64,000 nt of DNA from Microbacterium sp. W4I4 (GCF_030816235.1 NZ_JAUSXT010000001.1:1302001-1366000); one strand, 5' to 3'. Shown: positions 45,942-55,436, numbered from the stretch's first letter. Program-made: numbers and translations. The notes: generated by a model from the sequence alone, not told the origin.

Positions 45942-46794
45942 ATGAACCTGTTCTCCTGGTTGCGGGATCGAGGCGGCATCGGACATCGGGATGACGGCGT
46001 CGGATGCCGGTTTCACCGTCTCCCGGGTGCGCGCTGCCATCCGGTCCGGTGCCGTTCTCCGCATCCGCTCGAAATGGATCGCCCTCGCATCCGCACCGAC
46101 CGAGCTCCTGCACGCCGCGACATCGGGCGGGGCGGTGACGTGCGTGTCGTTGGCCCGCCGACGAGGTTGGTGGGTGCCACCGGATGCCGATGCGAAGACG
46201 CATCTCCGCCTACCCGTGAACGGCGCGGTTCGGGTGGACGATGCCCACGGACACTGGTCGAAGTCTCTCGCGCCGCTGCGCCCGAGAATGCTCGAGGCAT
46301 CGGTCGAAGATGCTCTCGCCGATGCCGCGGGATGCTTTCCGCTGGATCAGGCCGTCGCGATCTGGGAATCCGCGGTGCGCACCGAGGCGATCTCGCTGGA
46401 GTCGCTGCGGTCAGTGCAGTGGCGGAGCTCCGCATCACGGCGATGCCTCGCACATATGCGAGCCGGCACGGACTCGTCGCTGGAGACGGTGTTCCACGTG
46501 CGTCTGAGCTCCTGGGGCGTGCCGCTGCGATTCCAGGTGCATCTGGCGGGGCATCCGGTCGACTTCCTGATCGGCACCCACCTTGTGGTGCAGATCGACG
46601 GCTGGTCGTTCCACTCCTCGTCGGCCGACCGTACCCGCGACATCACCCATGACGCAGAGCTGCGCATGCGCGGGTACACCGTGCTGCGGTTCTCCTACGC
46701 GCAGGTGATCTACGACTGGCCGCACGTCGAGCGCACGCTCGCGGAAGCGGTCAGCCGCGGCCTGCACCTCGCACCGCGGAGGCAGCACGCCTGA
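45942..46794 (+). pseudogene. DUF559 (Vsr-like endonuclease fold) protein with AbiEi-type N-terminus, frameshifted
   Basis: The C-terminal half has the DUF559 pattern: HLAGHPVDFLIG, VVQIDGWSFHS, DAELRMRGYTVLRF and YAQVIYDW. The continuous frame runs from ATG 45991 (267 aa), but the expected N-terminus MNLFSWLRDRGGIGHRDDGV lies in another frame from ATG 45942 (GTGGGG upstream). Removing one G at 46002-46003 would join them as ...HRDDGV-DAGFTVSRVRAAIRSG, restoring the winged helix. It may be a real frameshift, a sequencing error, or a gene using the internal start. Family C palindromes flank it on both sides. Confidence 0.7.
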
Positions 46795-46805
46795 CCCCCT
46801 CGGAT

Positions 46806-46872
46806 GAAGGACGTTTCCACTTCTGAAGGACGCCGCAGACGCAGGCGTCCTTCAGAAGCGCGAACGTCCTTC
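46806..46872. repeat. 67-bp palindromic element, family C copy 2
   Basis: GAAGGACGT at the left end and ACGTCCTTC at the right end are perfect complements, as are the inner TCTGAAGGACGCC and GGCGTCCTTCAGA. Units fall at 1-7, 20-26, 42-48 and 61-67. It begins 11 bp after the DUF559 stop and ends 20 bp before the next, convergent gene. Confidence 0.93.
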
Positions 46873-46892
46873 AGAAGCACCCGACGCGTAGC

Positions 46893-47684
46893 TCAGCGCT
46901 CGCGCCGGCGCCGGGAGTTCCAGGCCTGCAACAGGTCGGTCGTGCGTCCCACCGCCTCGGACGACTTCTCCATTAGCGTGCGCGCGACGTCCCAGAGGGC
47001 GCTCGGCAGCTGCTCCGGCTGCACGTTCTCGCCGCGGGCGGCGCGCTCGGCGGTGTCGAAGCTGCGCTCGAGGTCCTCGACGGCGAGGCGATAGGAATCG
47101 AAGTCGGATGCGGTGACGCGCACGCCCTCGCTCGGCGGCCGCCGATCGCGCGCGTGCTCGACCGCGGCCAGGAACACCGCCGTGTACGGGGCGCGTCCGT
47201 CGCTCATGGCCGGGTACGCGATCGCCCGCGCCGGGTCGGTCTCGTACTGCATCCAGCGAACGAGCACGGCCTCATGCCTGGCACGCAGACGGTCCAGGGG
47301 CAGGACCGTGGCCGATCCCAGCGCACTGCGCTCCGCGGTCACCCGCGCGCGCCCGGCCTTGACGCGAGCCAAGGCGGCTTTGGAGGCCAGCTGCGCGTCG
47401 CGCAGGGCACGGCGAGCGGATGCCACGGCAGTGGAGTCAGCCCGCGAGGCGGCACGATCCGCGGCGATGCGCGCAGCATCGGCCCGCGCCACGCGGACGG
47501 CATCCGCCGCGGTTCTGGCCGCCACCTGCGCCTGGCGCAGCTCGAGCCGTGCTGCGTCGTAGCCGAGTCGCTTTCCGTTCATGCTCCGCTGCCTCCGAAC
47601 CGTGACGAATCCGACGGTACCGGCGGCGAGAGCGCTCGGCGCGATCCACCACAGCTCTGCCGCCGTCGCCCAGATCGGATCCAC
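46893..47684 (-). CDS. Membrane-anchored coiled-coil protein of unknown function
   Basis: The protein (263 aa) has one N-terminal hydrophobic segment (LWWIAPSALAAGTVGFVTV). Residues about 45-125 form a long Ala/Arg-rich heptad-like helix (AADAVRVARADAARIAADRAA...), and the C-terminal half is helical and soluble. I do not recognise the family. The start is GTG 47684, preceded at 6 nt by a TAGGCT box and no ribosome site. It points away from the ABC exporter operon. Confidence 0.7.
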   Translation of the reverse strand: MDPIWATAAELWWIAPSALAAGTVGFVTVRRQRSMNGKRLGYDAARLELRQAQVAARTAADAVRVARADAARIAADRAASRADSTAVASARRALRDAQLASKAALARVKAGRARVTAERSALGSATVLPLDRLRARHEAVLVRWMQYETDPARAIAYPAMSDGRAPYTAVFLAAVEHARDRRPPSEGVRVTASDFDSYRLAVEDLERSFDTAERAARGENVQPEQLPSALWDVARTLMEKSSEAVGRTTDLLQAWNSRRRRER

Positions 47685-47690
47685 ACGCCC

Positions 47691-47696
47691 AGCCTA
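47691..47696 (-). promoter_or_regulatory. -10 box (leaderless) of the coiled-coil gene
   Basis: On the minus strand TAGGCT, 6 nt (GGGCGT), then GTG 47684. The family B palindrome begins 5 bp beyond the box, so any -35 element lies inside that repeat. Confidence 0.55.
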
Positions 47697-47700
47697 ACCG

Positions 47701-47767
47701 CCCGTCCATATGGCGAGCACCGCCCTGTTTCGATGCGAATCAGGGCGGTTTGCGCCATACAGACGGG
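47701..47767. repeat. 67-bp palindromic element, family B copy 3
   Basis: CCCGTCCATATGGCGA...TGCGCCATACAGACGGG, 67 bp. The arms have a few substitutions relative to copies 1 and 2 but the length is identical. It lies between the 3' end of the ABC exporter operon and the promoter of the coiled-coil gene and covers that promoter's -35 position. Confidence 0.9.
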
Positions 47768-47777
47768 CTTGAAGGGG

Positions 47778-49586
47778 TCAGACCAGGGTCTGCTGCCAGG
47801 CGGCGTGCAGCTGGGCGAACTTGCCCGTGCCGTTGATGAGCACCTCGGGGGCGTCATCCTCGATGATTCGGCCGTGCTCCATCACCAGCACCCGGTCGGC
47901 GATCGCGACCGTCGACAGGCGGTGCGCGATGATGATGGCCGTCCGGTCTGCGAGCAGCGTCTGCAGCGCCTCCTGGATGAGCCGCTCCGAGGGGATGTCC
48001 AGCGAGGCGGTCGCCTCGTCGAGGATCAGCACCGCGGGGTCGGCGAGGAACGCGCGCGCGAACGAGATCAGCTGACGCTGACCCGCCGACACTCGGCCAC
48101 CGCGCTTGTTCACATCGGTGCTGTAGCCGTCCGGCAGCGAGGAGATGAACTCGTCCGCGCCGACCGCACGCGCCGCTGCACGGATCTCGTCGAGCGTCGC
48201 ATCGGGCTTGCCGAGGGCGATGTTGTCGGCGACGGTCCCGCTGAACAGGTACGCCTCCTGCGTGACCATCACGATCGCCCGGCGCAGGTCCTTGGGATGC
48301 AGCATCCGCAGGTCCACGCCGTCGAGCGTGACCGCACCCTCGGACGGGTCGTAGAAGCGCGAGACGAGCTTGGCCAGCGTCGACTTCCCGGCGCCTGTCG
48401 TGCCCACCAGTGCGATCGTCTGCCCGGCGGGGATGTCGAGCGAGAAGTTCGGCAGGATCGTCTTGTCGCCGTTGTACCCGAAGGTGACCTCGTCGAAATT
48501 GATCGCACCGCGCGAGGTCCAGAGGTCGACGGGCCTGTCGGGGTCCGGAACCGTGGGCACCTCGTCGAGCACGCCCGACACCTTCTCCAGCGCGGCCGTG
48601 GCGGACTGGTAGGAGTTCAGGAACATCGCGATCTCCTGCATGGGCGCGAAGAAGTTGCGCACGTACAGCACCGTCGCCAGCAGCACGCCGACGCCGAGGG
48701 CGCCGTCGGCCACCCGGATGCCGCCCCACAGGACGACGCCCGCCAGCGTCAGCGCCGCGACCGACATCAGCCCGGGCTCGAAGGTGCCGAACAGCACCAT
48801 GGAGCGGCGGTTGATGTCGCGGTAGTCGCCGGCGACCTTGCGGAAGGTGACGTCGTTGCGCGGCTCCTTGCGGAAGGACTTCACGGCGCGGATGCCGGTC
48901 ATAGTCTCCACGAACTGCACGATCACCTTCGCGCTGATCACTCGCGACTCGCGGTACACGAGCTGTGAACGCTGGTAGAACCAGCGCATCAGCAGCAGCA
49001 GCGGCACGCCCGCGAGCAGCAGGATGATGCCCGCCTGCCAGTCGGCGATCACCAGAGCGATGAAGGTGAACAGACCGAACAGCACTCCGGAGACGAGGTT
49101 GTTCAGACCGCCGTCGAGCAGCTCGCGGATCGAGTCGAGGTCACTGGTCTGCCGCGAGATGATGCGACCTGAAGTGTACGACTCGTGGAATTCGAGGCTG
49201 AGCCGCTGGGTGTGCAGGAAGATGCGCTTGCGCAGATCCAGCAGCACGGCCTGGGTGATCCGCGCGGCGAGCACCACGTAGAGGCCGATCAGCGCAGAGC
49301 CGAAGATGCCGGCCAGCAGGTACACGACGGTGACCGTCACCGCGGGCATCCAGTTCGCCGTCTGCAGCAGCTGCGGCAGCGCGTTGTCCAGCGCGATGCC
49401 GATGATGATCGGGCCCGCGACCTGCAGCGCGGTGGAGACCACGAGCACGAGGGCGGCGAGCACGATGCGCAGGCGCAGCGGGTGGATCAGCGAGCCGAGC
49501 AGGCGCAGCGAGCGCTGCCGGATGGCGCGGCTCTCCTCCTTGGTGTAGTTGGAGCGATCCTCGTCCTGGGTTCCGGTGATGGTCAT
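47778..49586 (-). CDS. ABC exporter half-transporter, catalytic subunit (TM287/288-like heterodimer)
   Basis: The 602-residue protein has six membrane helices followed by an ATPase domain. Walker A is GTTGAGKST and Walker [13 protein letters not shown] keeps the catalytic Glu, but the signature is VSAGQRQL instead of LSGGQ. Its partner (49583-51472) shows the opposite pattern. That is the asymmetric arrangement of heterodimeric multidrug exporters with one degenerate and one active site. The two genes overlap by 4 bp. Substrate unknown; drugs or lipids are likely. Confidence 0.92.
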   Translation of the reverse strand: MTITGTQDEDRSNYTKEESRAIRQRSLRLLGSLIHPLRLRIVLAALVLVVSTALQVAGPIIIGIALDNALPQLLQTANWMPAVTVTVVYLLAGIFGSALIGLYVVLAARITQAVLLDLRKRIFLHTQRLSLEFHESYTSGRIISRQTSDLDSIRELLDGGLNNLVSGVLFGLFTFIALVIADWQAGIILLLAGVPLLLLMRWFYQRSQLVYRESRVISAKVIVQFVETMTGIRAVKSFRKEPRNDVTFRKVAGDYRDINRRSMVLFGTFEPGLMSVAALTLAGVVLWGGIRVADGALGVGVLLATVLYVRNFFAPMQEIAMFLNSYQSATAALEKVSGVLDEVPTVPDPDRPVDLWTSRGAINFDEVTFGYNGDKTILPNFSLDIPAGQTIALVGTTGAGKSTLAKLVSRFYDPSEGAVTLDGVDLRMLHPKDLRRAIVMVTQEAYLFSGTVADNIALGKPDATLDEIRAAARAVGADEFISSLPDGYSTDVNKRGGRVSAGQRQLISFARAFLADPAVLILDEATASLDIPSERLIQEALQTLLADRTAIIIAHRLSTVAIADRVLVMEHGRIIEDDAPEVLINGTGKFAQLHAAWQQTLV

Positions 49587-51472
49587 GCCTGCACCTCTTC
49601 CTCAGTGGCGGATGCTTCGTCGCGGGCGGCCGCGTCCATCGCCTCGGTGATGATCGGGATCGCCCCGGTGCGCGCGGCCTCCTCTGCCTCCAGGCTGGAG
49701 ATCACGTGACGGTAGTGCGCGCTGGTGCGCAGCAGTTCGGAGTGCGTGCCGACCGCGGTGATACGGCCCTTCTGCAGCAGTGCGACGCGGTCGGCCAGTG
49801 CGACGGTCGACGGACGGTGCGCCACGATCAGCGCGGTGGTCTCGGCCAGCACGTGGCGCAGCGCCTCTTCGACGAGCGCCTCGGTGTCGACGTCGAGCGC
49901 CGACAGCGGGTCGTCCAGCACGAGCACCTGGGGTGCGGCCGCGACGGCGCGGGCGAGCGCGAGACGCTGTCGCTGTCCGCCGGAGAGGCTGAGCCCCTCC
50001 TCGCCGATGATCGTCTCGAGACCCTCGGGCAGATCGTCCACGAAGGCGGCCTGCGCCACGTCGAGGGCCTCGCGCAGGATGCGGTCGCCCTCCTCGCTGT
50101 GGATGTCGAGATCGGCCCGGCCCAGCAGCACGTTCTCGCGCACGGATGCGGAGAAGAGCGTGGCATCCTCGAATGCCATCGCGATGTGCCGGCGCAGTTC
50201 GCTGAGCTCCAGGTCGCGGATGTCGACGCCGTCCAGCATGACCCGTCCACCCGTGACGTCGTAGAGACGCGCGGGGAGAGTGGTCAGCGTGGTCTTGCCG
50301 GAGCCGGTGAGTCCGACCAGCGCCATGGTCTCCCCCGGGCGCAGCACCAGGTCGATGCCGTCGAGCAGGTCGCGCTCGTCGGCGCCGGCATCCTGGTAGC
50401 GGAAGCGGGCACCCTCGAAGGCGAGCTCGCCTCGGGGCTCGGGGATGCGCACCGGGTTCTCCGGGTCGGTGATGGTGTTCGTCTCTTGGTAGATGTCGAA
50501 CACGCGGTCGGTCGCCGTGCGGGCGTCGAGCATGAACGAGAACAGGAAGCCGATCGACTCGATCGGCCAGCGCAGCACGGTCGCCATCGCGAAGAACGCG
50601 AACAGCTGGGCGACGTCGATCTCCCCGACCGAGATCAGCCAGATGCCTGTGATCAGGCTCAGCCCGAAGGCGATCTGCGGCATCAGGTCGAGCCAGAACC
50701 AGATCTGTCCCACGGCGCGGGCCTTGCTCAGCTCCGTCTCGCGCAGGGTCTCGGCCTGGCGGCTGAAGCGCGTCAGCGCGTGCTTGCCCCGACCGAACGC
50801 CTTCAGCACGCGGATGCCGTGCACGCTCTCCTCGACGCTGGTGGCCAGGTCGCCCGCCTGGTCCTGACTGCGCCGGGCGAGCGTGCCGTAGCGCTTCTCG
50901 AACAGGTAGCCCGAGATCCACAGCGGGATGCCGGTGAGGATGAAGATCACGCCCAGCAGCCAATGCCAGCGGAACAGCAGTACGGCACCGATCACGATCG
51001 TGAGGATGTTGACGACCAGCAGGATCAGACCGAACGCGATCCACCGCCGGATCAGGCCGATGTCCTGCATCATGCGGCTGAGCAGCTGGCCGGACTGCCA
51101 GCGGTCGTGGAAGGAGACCGGCAGGTTCTGCAGGCGCGAGTACAGCTCCGCGCGCATCTGGAACTCGACCTCGGTGGCCGGTGTCAGCACGAACCAGCGG
51201 CGCAGCCACACCATGACCGCCTCGCCGAGCGCGAGCGCGAGCACGCCGAAGGCGCCGGCGAAGACGAACCCGAGCGAGCCCGCGCTCGCCTCGAGGGTGA
51301 AGTTCTTGACGATCTGCTCGAGCACGATCGGGATCATCAGGGCGATGACGGCGGCGGCGAGCGCGCTGGCCGCACCGCCGATGAGACGACCGAAGATCGG
51401 ACGTATGAACGGCTTCAATCGCCAGAGCGCGGCGAACGTGGAAAGGGATGACGAGGAGGAAGTGACAGACAT
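49583..51472 (-). CDS. ABC exporter half-transporter, degenerate-site subunit
   Basis: A 629-residue protein with six membrane helices and an ATPase domain. Walker A is GLTGSGKTT and the signature LSGGQRQR is canonical, but Walker B reads [12 protein letters not shown] with Asp in place of the catalytic Glu. The acidic C-terminal tail (residues about 600-629) is an extra. With the downstream subunit it forms one active site (partner's Walker A/B plus this signature) and one degenerate site. No good ribosome site precedes the start; a short peptide ORF lies 98 bp upstream. Confidence 0.92.
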   Translation of the reverse strand: MSVTSSSSSLSTFAALWRLKPFIRPIFGRLIGGAASALAAAVIALMIPIVLEQIVKNFTLEASAGSLGFVFAGAFGVLALALGEAVMVWLRRWFVLTPATEVEFQMRAELYSRLQNLPVSFHDRWQSGQLLSRMMQDIGLIRRWIAFGLILLVVNILTIVIGAVLLFRWHWLLGVIFILTGIPLWISGYLFEKRYGTLARRSQDQAGDLATSVEESVHGIRVLKAFGRGKHALTRFSRQAETLRETELSKARAVGQIWFWLDLMPQIAFGLSLITGIWLISVGEIDVAQLFAFFAMATVLRWPIESIGFLFSFMLDARTATDRVFDIYQETNTITDPENPVRIPEPRGELAFEGARFRYQDAGADERDLLDGIDLVLRPGETMALVGLTGSGKTTLTTLPARLYDVTGGRVMLDGVDIRDLELSELRRHIAMAFEDATLFSASVRENVLLGRADLDIHSEEGDRILREALDVAQAAFVDDLPEGLETIIGEEGLSLSGGQRQRLALARAVAAAPQVLVLDDPLSALDVDTEALVEEALRHVLAETTALIVAHRPSTVALADRVALLQKGRITAVGTHSELLRTSAHYRHVISSLEAEEAARTGAIPIITEAMDAAARDEASATEEEVQA

Positions 51473-51569
51473 GGCTCTCGGTTACGTAGCGATCGGTGAC
51501 GAAGTAGGGGCGGATGCGAAGACATCCGATGTACGAGGGGGCAGGGCTGCGGCGAACGCGGCCCCGCGA

Positions 51570-51635
51570 TCAGCTGCGCAAGCGGAGTGCGCGCGAACCG
51601 AGGGCGACGAACGTCGTGACAGTCATCGTGGCCAT
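51570..51635 (-). CDS. Possible 21-residue leader peptide upstream of the ABC exporter
   Basis: MATMTVTTFVALGSRALRLRS with GGAGG five bases before its ATG, a far better ribosome site than that of the exporter gene. Between its stop and the exporter start, CGGATG-TCTTC-GCATCCG and a GC-rich stem can form. This resembles leader-peptide control of antibiotic resistance transporters, where stalled ribosomes change the fold. There is no direct evidence of translation. Confidence 0.4.
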   Translation of the reverse strand: MATMTVTTFVALGSRALRLRS

Positions 51636-51764
51636 GGTGTCCTCCTCAGGCTCGGCGTCGTCGGCCAGTCGGCTCGACAGCCTTCGAGCCTATTCCTGTA
51701 CGCCCACTGAATGCAAGAGGGAATCCCCTTTCCCATCGCCATCGAGCCCGCTCTGAAACACCGA

Positions 51765-51792
51765 GCCCCTCCTACCGAGAGCAGGAGGGGGC
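51765..51792. terminator. Hairpin terminator downstream of the sugar-alcohol operon
   Basis: GCCCCTCCT (51765-51773) pairs with AGGAGGGGGC (51783-51792). It is placed 33 bp beyond the end of the HAD pseudogene on the minus strand and could end that transcript. Confidence 0.6.
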
Positions 51793-51824
51793 CGGATGCG
51801 AGGCTGTGGTCCGCGGATGGAACG

Positions 51825-52554
51825 TCAGATCAGGCTGGTCCCGCAGATGATCACGCCGCCGCCGCTATCGTCACTCTCCACCACGATCCCTTGGAGAGTG
51901 GCGACCAGGGCATCCGCGTGTGCGGCGAGCTCGGCCACTGGGCGTGTACCCAGGACACCGACAGTCAGGCATCCTGCTGCACGAGCGGATGCGAGACCCC
52001 GCGACGCTGTCCTCGAAGGCGACCGCAGGCTGCGCAGCGCCGGCATGTCGGCGGCCAGCAAGGAACGGCTCCGGGTCAGGCTTGCCGTGGGCGACATCGT
52101 CGCCGGTGACCAGGTGCACTGGCATCGGCAGTCCACTGGCCCGCAGGCGTGCTAGCGCCACCGGCCTTGTCGCCGAGGTGACGATCGACCACCGAGAGGC
52201 AGGTAGTGCCTCCAGCAGCTCGGCTGCTCCAGGGACGGAGGGCAGCGGCGCCTCGGGCTGCTCCTCGATCCGGCACAAGCGCGCCAGCGCCGCGGCGAAG
52301 CTCTCGGGTGAGACAAGGCTCCCGACCAGGTCAGCGGCGGTTCGGCCGTGCAGGAGCTGAGGATCCGGCAGGACGAGCCCCAGCTCCTCGCTCCATCGGG
52401 CCCAGGCCCGCTCGATCGCATCGACCGAGTCGAGCAGCGTGCCGTCCATGTCGAAGAGGACCTCGGACGCACGCCATCGGAACGCCCCGGGAACGGCGGA
52501 TGGCGGCATGCGCACGGTGCGACCCGTGCGCATGCCTCCGAGGTGCGGTCTCAT
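51825..52554 (-). pseudogene. HAD-superfamily sugar phosphatase, frameshifted
   Basis: The first part (from ATG 52554, overlapping the dehydrogenase stop) has motif I LFDMDGTLLDS, SIVTSATRPVALARL, GKPDPEPF and motif IV VAFEDSVAG. The expected continuation ASARAAGCLTVGVLGTRPVAELAAHADALVA is in a different frame ending at 51825. An extra G in the GGGG after EDSVAG would explain that shift. An extra T in CTT just after PEPF would turn GRRHAG into LLAADMPA, and a third indel then restores the frame before AVAFEDS. Two or three indels suggest a decayed GPP/DOG-type phosphatase, or poor sequence here. Intact, it would remove phosphate from a sugar or polyol phosphate. Confidence 0.75.
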
Positions 52555-53594
52555 TCCGCCGCCGTGAGCGACGGGATCACCATCGTCTTGATGGCCACCG
52601 GATCAGTCTTGGCCTTCATCAGGGCCTCCTCGACTCCGTCCAGTCCGTACCGGCCGGTCACGAGATCGTGTGCGATGACCTGTCCGGTCGCGATCAGCGA
52701 GATGGCGACCGGCCAGGTGTTGACGTAGCGGAACGTTCCGGTGAGGGTGATCTCGCGGTGCTGGATGAGGGCGATCGGCACCTCGAGCATGTTCCCGCCC
52801 ATGCCGACCAGTACGGCGGTGCCGCCACGCCGTATGGCTTCGAACGCCGGAATGATGGCACGAGCGTTGCCGGAGGCGTCGAGGTAGACATCGAAGCGCT
52901 GCGCGTACTCCGAGAGGTCCTCGACCGTGGGATCCAGCGCGCGGTCCACGCCGTGCGCGAGCGCGAACTCACGCCGATGCGCGATGGGGTCGCTGATGAC
53001 GATCTCCGTCGCGCCGAACACTCGCGCGAGCTGTGCACAAAGGATCCCGATGGGCCCTGCGCCGGTTATCAGCACGCGATCGCCGGCAGCGATGCCTGCA
53101 CGGCGCGCAGCATGCAGCGCCACCGAGACAGGCTCCACCAACGCTGCCTGCTCGTCAGTCATGTCCGCGGGCACCTCGTGGGCGAAATCGTCGTCGACGA
53201 GCACGTACTCCGAGAACGAGCCGTCCACGGGCCAGGCGCCGTAGAAGCGGATCTGCTTGCAGAGGTGGTACCGGCCGGTCTTGCAGAACTCGCAGCGGCG
53301 GCACGGCGTCTGCGGCTCGACGGCAACACGCGTGCCGATGCGTGCAGAGTCAACCCCTTCGCCGACCACCGCGATCACCCCTGCGGTCTCATGCCCCAGG
53401 GCAAGTGGTCCCTGAACGATGATGTCGCCTATCGCCCCCGTCTCGTAGAAGTGGGTGTCGGAGCCGCAGACCCCGACCGCGGTGACGCGAATGAGTACCT
53501 GCCCAGGGCCCGGCTCGGGCACGGGCACTCTCTCCAGGGAGATCTCGTGCGGTGCGGTCAGGATGCTGGCGAGCATCGTCTCGGTGTTCGACAT
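52551..53594 (-). CDS. Zinc-dependent polyol dehydrogenase (sorbitol/xylitol/L-idonate dehydrogenase type)
   Basis: The 347-residue medium-chain dehydrogenase has the catalytic zinc ligand Cys in GVCGSDTHFYETG and His-Glu in LGHETAGV. A complete structural zinc loop, C-x2-C-x2-C-x7-C (CRRCEFCKTGRYHLC), follows. The nucleotide fold is GAGPIGILCAQLARVFG, followed by an Asp (ISDP) that favours NAD. It should oxidise a polyol imported by the ABC system of the same operon to a ketose. The exact polyol is not determinable. Confidence 0.9.
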   Translation of the reverse strand: MSNTETMLASILTAPHEISLERVPVPEPGPGQVLIRVTAVGVCGSDTHFYETGAIGDIIVQGPLALGHETAGVIAVVGEGVDSARIGTRVAVEPQTPCRRCEFCKTGRYHLCKQIRFYGAWPVDGSFSEYVLVDDDFAHEVPADMTDEQAALVEPVSVALHAARRAGIAAGDRVLITGAGPIGILCAQLARVFGATEIVISDPIAHRREFALAHGVDRALDPTVEDLSEYAQRFDVYLDASGNARAIIPAFEAIRRGGTAVLVGMGGNMLEVPIALIQHREITLTGTFRYVNTWPVAISLIATGQVIAHDLVTGRYGLDGVEEALMKAKTDPVAIKTMVIPSLTAAE

Positions 53595-53629
53595 GGGTCT
53601 TCGTGCCTTTCTCGGAGTGGTTCTCGGCC

Positions 53630-54526
53630 TCAGCCCTTGACCGTGCCTGCGGTCAACCCGCCTACGATCCATCGCAGGGAGAAGACAGCGAACAGGATCC
53701 CGGGGATGATCGAGACGACGGTCGCTGCGGCCATGGGGCCCCAGTCGATCGACTGGTAGGAGATGTACTGCTGAATACCGGTGGTGATCACCTGCGTGTT
53801 CTTCCCGGCGAGGACGAGGGGAAGCGTGTAGCTGTTCCACGCCCAGATGAACGAGAGCATGAGGCTGGCACCGAGGCCCGGCGCGATGAGGCGGAACAGC
53901 ACGTGACGGAACGCGGTCCAGCGGTTGCCGCCGTCGACGGCAACAGCTTCCTCGAGTTCGACCGGCAGGTCCTCGATGAATGAGCGCAACATCCACACCA
54001 GCATCGGCAATGTCACCAGCTGGTACGCGAGGATGAGTCCGAGGTACGAGTCGTAGAGGCCGGTCTTCTGAAACAGCAAGTACAGCGGAAGGATGATCAG
54101 CAGCTCTGGCGCAAAGCGCATCGACAAGATGCCGAGCGCGATGCTCTCCCGGCCCTTGAACTGGAACCGGGCGAGGGCGTAGGCCGCAGGCAGGCCGATC
54201 AGCAGCGTGAGCACGAGCGATCCGGCGGTGACGATGAGAGAGTTCACGAACGGAGTCATGAACTCGCTGCCGCTGAGCACGGTGATGTAGTTGTCGATCG
54301 TCGGCAGAAAGAAGAACTTCGGCGGGTAGACGACGATGTCCTCTGGACGCTTGAGGGACATCATAAGAATCCAGACGATCGGCGCCAGGGCGAAGAGGCT
54401 CCACGCACTCAGCAGGACGATCACGATCGTGTGAGCAATCCGCTTACGGCGCTTGCGGCGTCCGGCCACCGGACCGGGCCGCCCCGAGACGAGCGTGCGC
54501 GTATCGAGTTCGTTGAGAGCGGTCAT
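53630..54526 (-). CDS. Sugar ABC transporter permease (MalG-type)
   Basis: A 298-residue protein with six membrane helices and the EAA loop EEAVAVDGGNRWTAFRHVLFRLIAPG that contacts the ATPase. A cytoplasmic Arg/Lys-rich N-terminus precedes the first helix. Its start overlaps the stop of the other permease by 4 bp. No ATPase gene lies in the operon, so it probably relies on a shared MsiK/MalK-type ATPase encoded elsewhere, as is common in actinobacteria. Confidence 0.92.
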   Translation of the reverse strand: MTALNELDTRTLVSGRPGPVAGRRKRRKRIAHTIVIVLLSAWSLFALAPIVWILMMSLKRPEDIVVYPPKFFFLPTIDNYITVLSGSEFMTPFVNSLIVTAGSLVLTLLIGLPAAYALARFQFKGRESIALGILSMRFAPELLIILPLYLLFQKTGLYDSYLGLILAYQLVTLPMLVWMLRSFIEDLPVELEEAVAVDGGNRWTAFRHVLFRLIAPGLGASLMLSFIWAWNSYTLPLVLAGKNTQVITTGIQQYISYQSIDWGPMAAATVVSIIPGILFAVFSLRWIVGGLTAGTVKG

Positions 54527-55380
54527 GCCGTCGCCTCCTTGCGTCGGGACTTCAGCAGCAGGTTGGCGAGGATGTTGCAGAGCACCCAGAGCACGATGAG
54601 CCCCGCCATCGCCATGCCGAAGTTGAGATTGCGGATGCCGTCGAGGTAGGCGAGGACATGCAGGTTCGTGGTCGCATCCACCGGACCACCTTTCGTGGTG
54701 GTGTAGATGATGTCGAACATCTTCAGCGAATCGATACCGCGGAAGGCGACGATGACCACCAGCACCGGGGTGAGCATCGGCAGCGTGATCGAGAAGAAGT
54801 TGCGGATCGGTCCGGCGCCGTCCATGGCAGATGCCTCGATCAGCTCCTGCGGCACGCTCTTCAGCCCTGCCTGCGCGAGGAGCACGACGAAGGGTGTGAA
54901 GATCCACACGTCGATGAGGATCACGGACCATAATGCGCTGTCCGGTCCGTTCAGCCAGAGCTGCTTCTCACCACCGAGGGCCGTGATCAGCCAGTTCACC
55001 ACGCCGTTCTCGGTGAGCATGACCTTCCACATCAGCGCAGCGATCACCGGTGGCAGTAGCAGCGGGAGCACGATCAGCAGGCGGAACACGCTACCGTATC
55101 GACCGTAGTTGAGCAGCATCGCGAGCCCGATGCCGAGCACGCACTCGATGACGACGACCACCACGGCGTAGAAGAGGGTGATCCACAGGGCGTGCAACCC
55201 CTCGCCTGTGGCGAACAGGGTGAGGTAGTTCTTTCCCCAGTTGAACTCGGGTGCGCCGCGATTGAGCCGGTACGAGGTGAATGACCACCATGCGCCGGTG
55301 AGGAACGGGTAGAGGATCGCCACGAGAACCGCCAATGCAGGCAGCGCGAGCAGATAGGGCAGACGCTTCTTGTGCTTCAT
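54523..55380 (-). CDS. Sugar ABC transporter permease (MalF-type)
   Basis: A 285-residue six-helix permease with the EAA loop IEASAMDGAGPIRNFFSITLPMLTP. AAGGAG lies before ATG 55380. It follows the binding-protein gene after a 56-bp gap that contains a perfect hairpin, and it overlaps the MalG-type gene. Together they form the transmembrane path for the sugar or polyol. Confidence 0.92.
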   Translation of the reverse strand: MKHKKRLPYLLALPALAVLVAILYPFLTGAWWSFTSYRLNRGAPEFNWGKNYLTLFATGEGLHALWITLFYAVVVVVIECVLGIGLAMLLNYGRYGSVFRLLIVLPLLLPPVIAALMWKVMLTENGVVNWLITALGGEKQLWLNGPDSALWSVILIDVWIFTPFVVLLAQAGLKSVPQELIEASAMDGAGPIRNFFSITLPMLTPVLVVIVAFRGIDSLKMFDIIYTTTKGGPVDATTNLHVLAYLDGIRNLNFGMAMAGLIVLWVLCNILANLLLKSRRKEATA

Positions 55381-55400
55381 CAGGCACTCCTTCCGGCTGC

Positions 55401-55430
55401 GCCGGGGTCGGTGGTGTCACCGACCCCGGC
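55401..55430 (-). terminator. Intra-operon hairpin between binding-protein and permease genes
   Basis: A perfect 13-bp stem, GCCGGGGTCGGTG / CACCGACCCCGGC, closes a 4-base loop 6 nt after the binding-protein stop codon. Partial termination or 3'-end protection here would give more binding protein than permease, as in many sugar ABC operons. Confidence 0.75.
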
Positions 55431-55436
55431 TGCGGG

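Noticed and set aside
45942..46877. The DUF559 gene with its flanking palindromes as an insertion sequence.
   Set aside because: The flanks are internally palindromic elements rather than terminal inverted repeats of one unit. No target-site duplication is visible, and DUF559 is not a known transposase.
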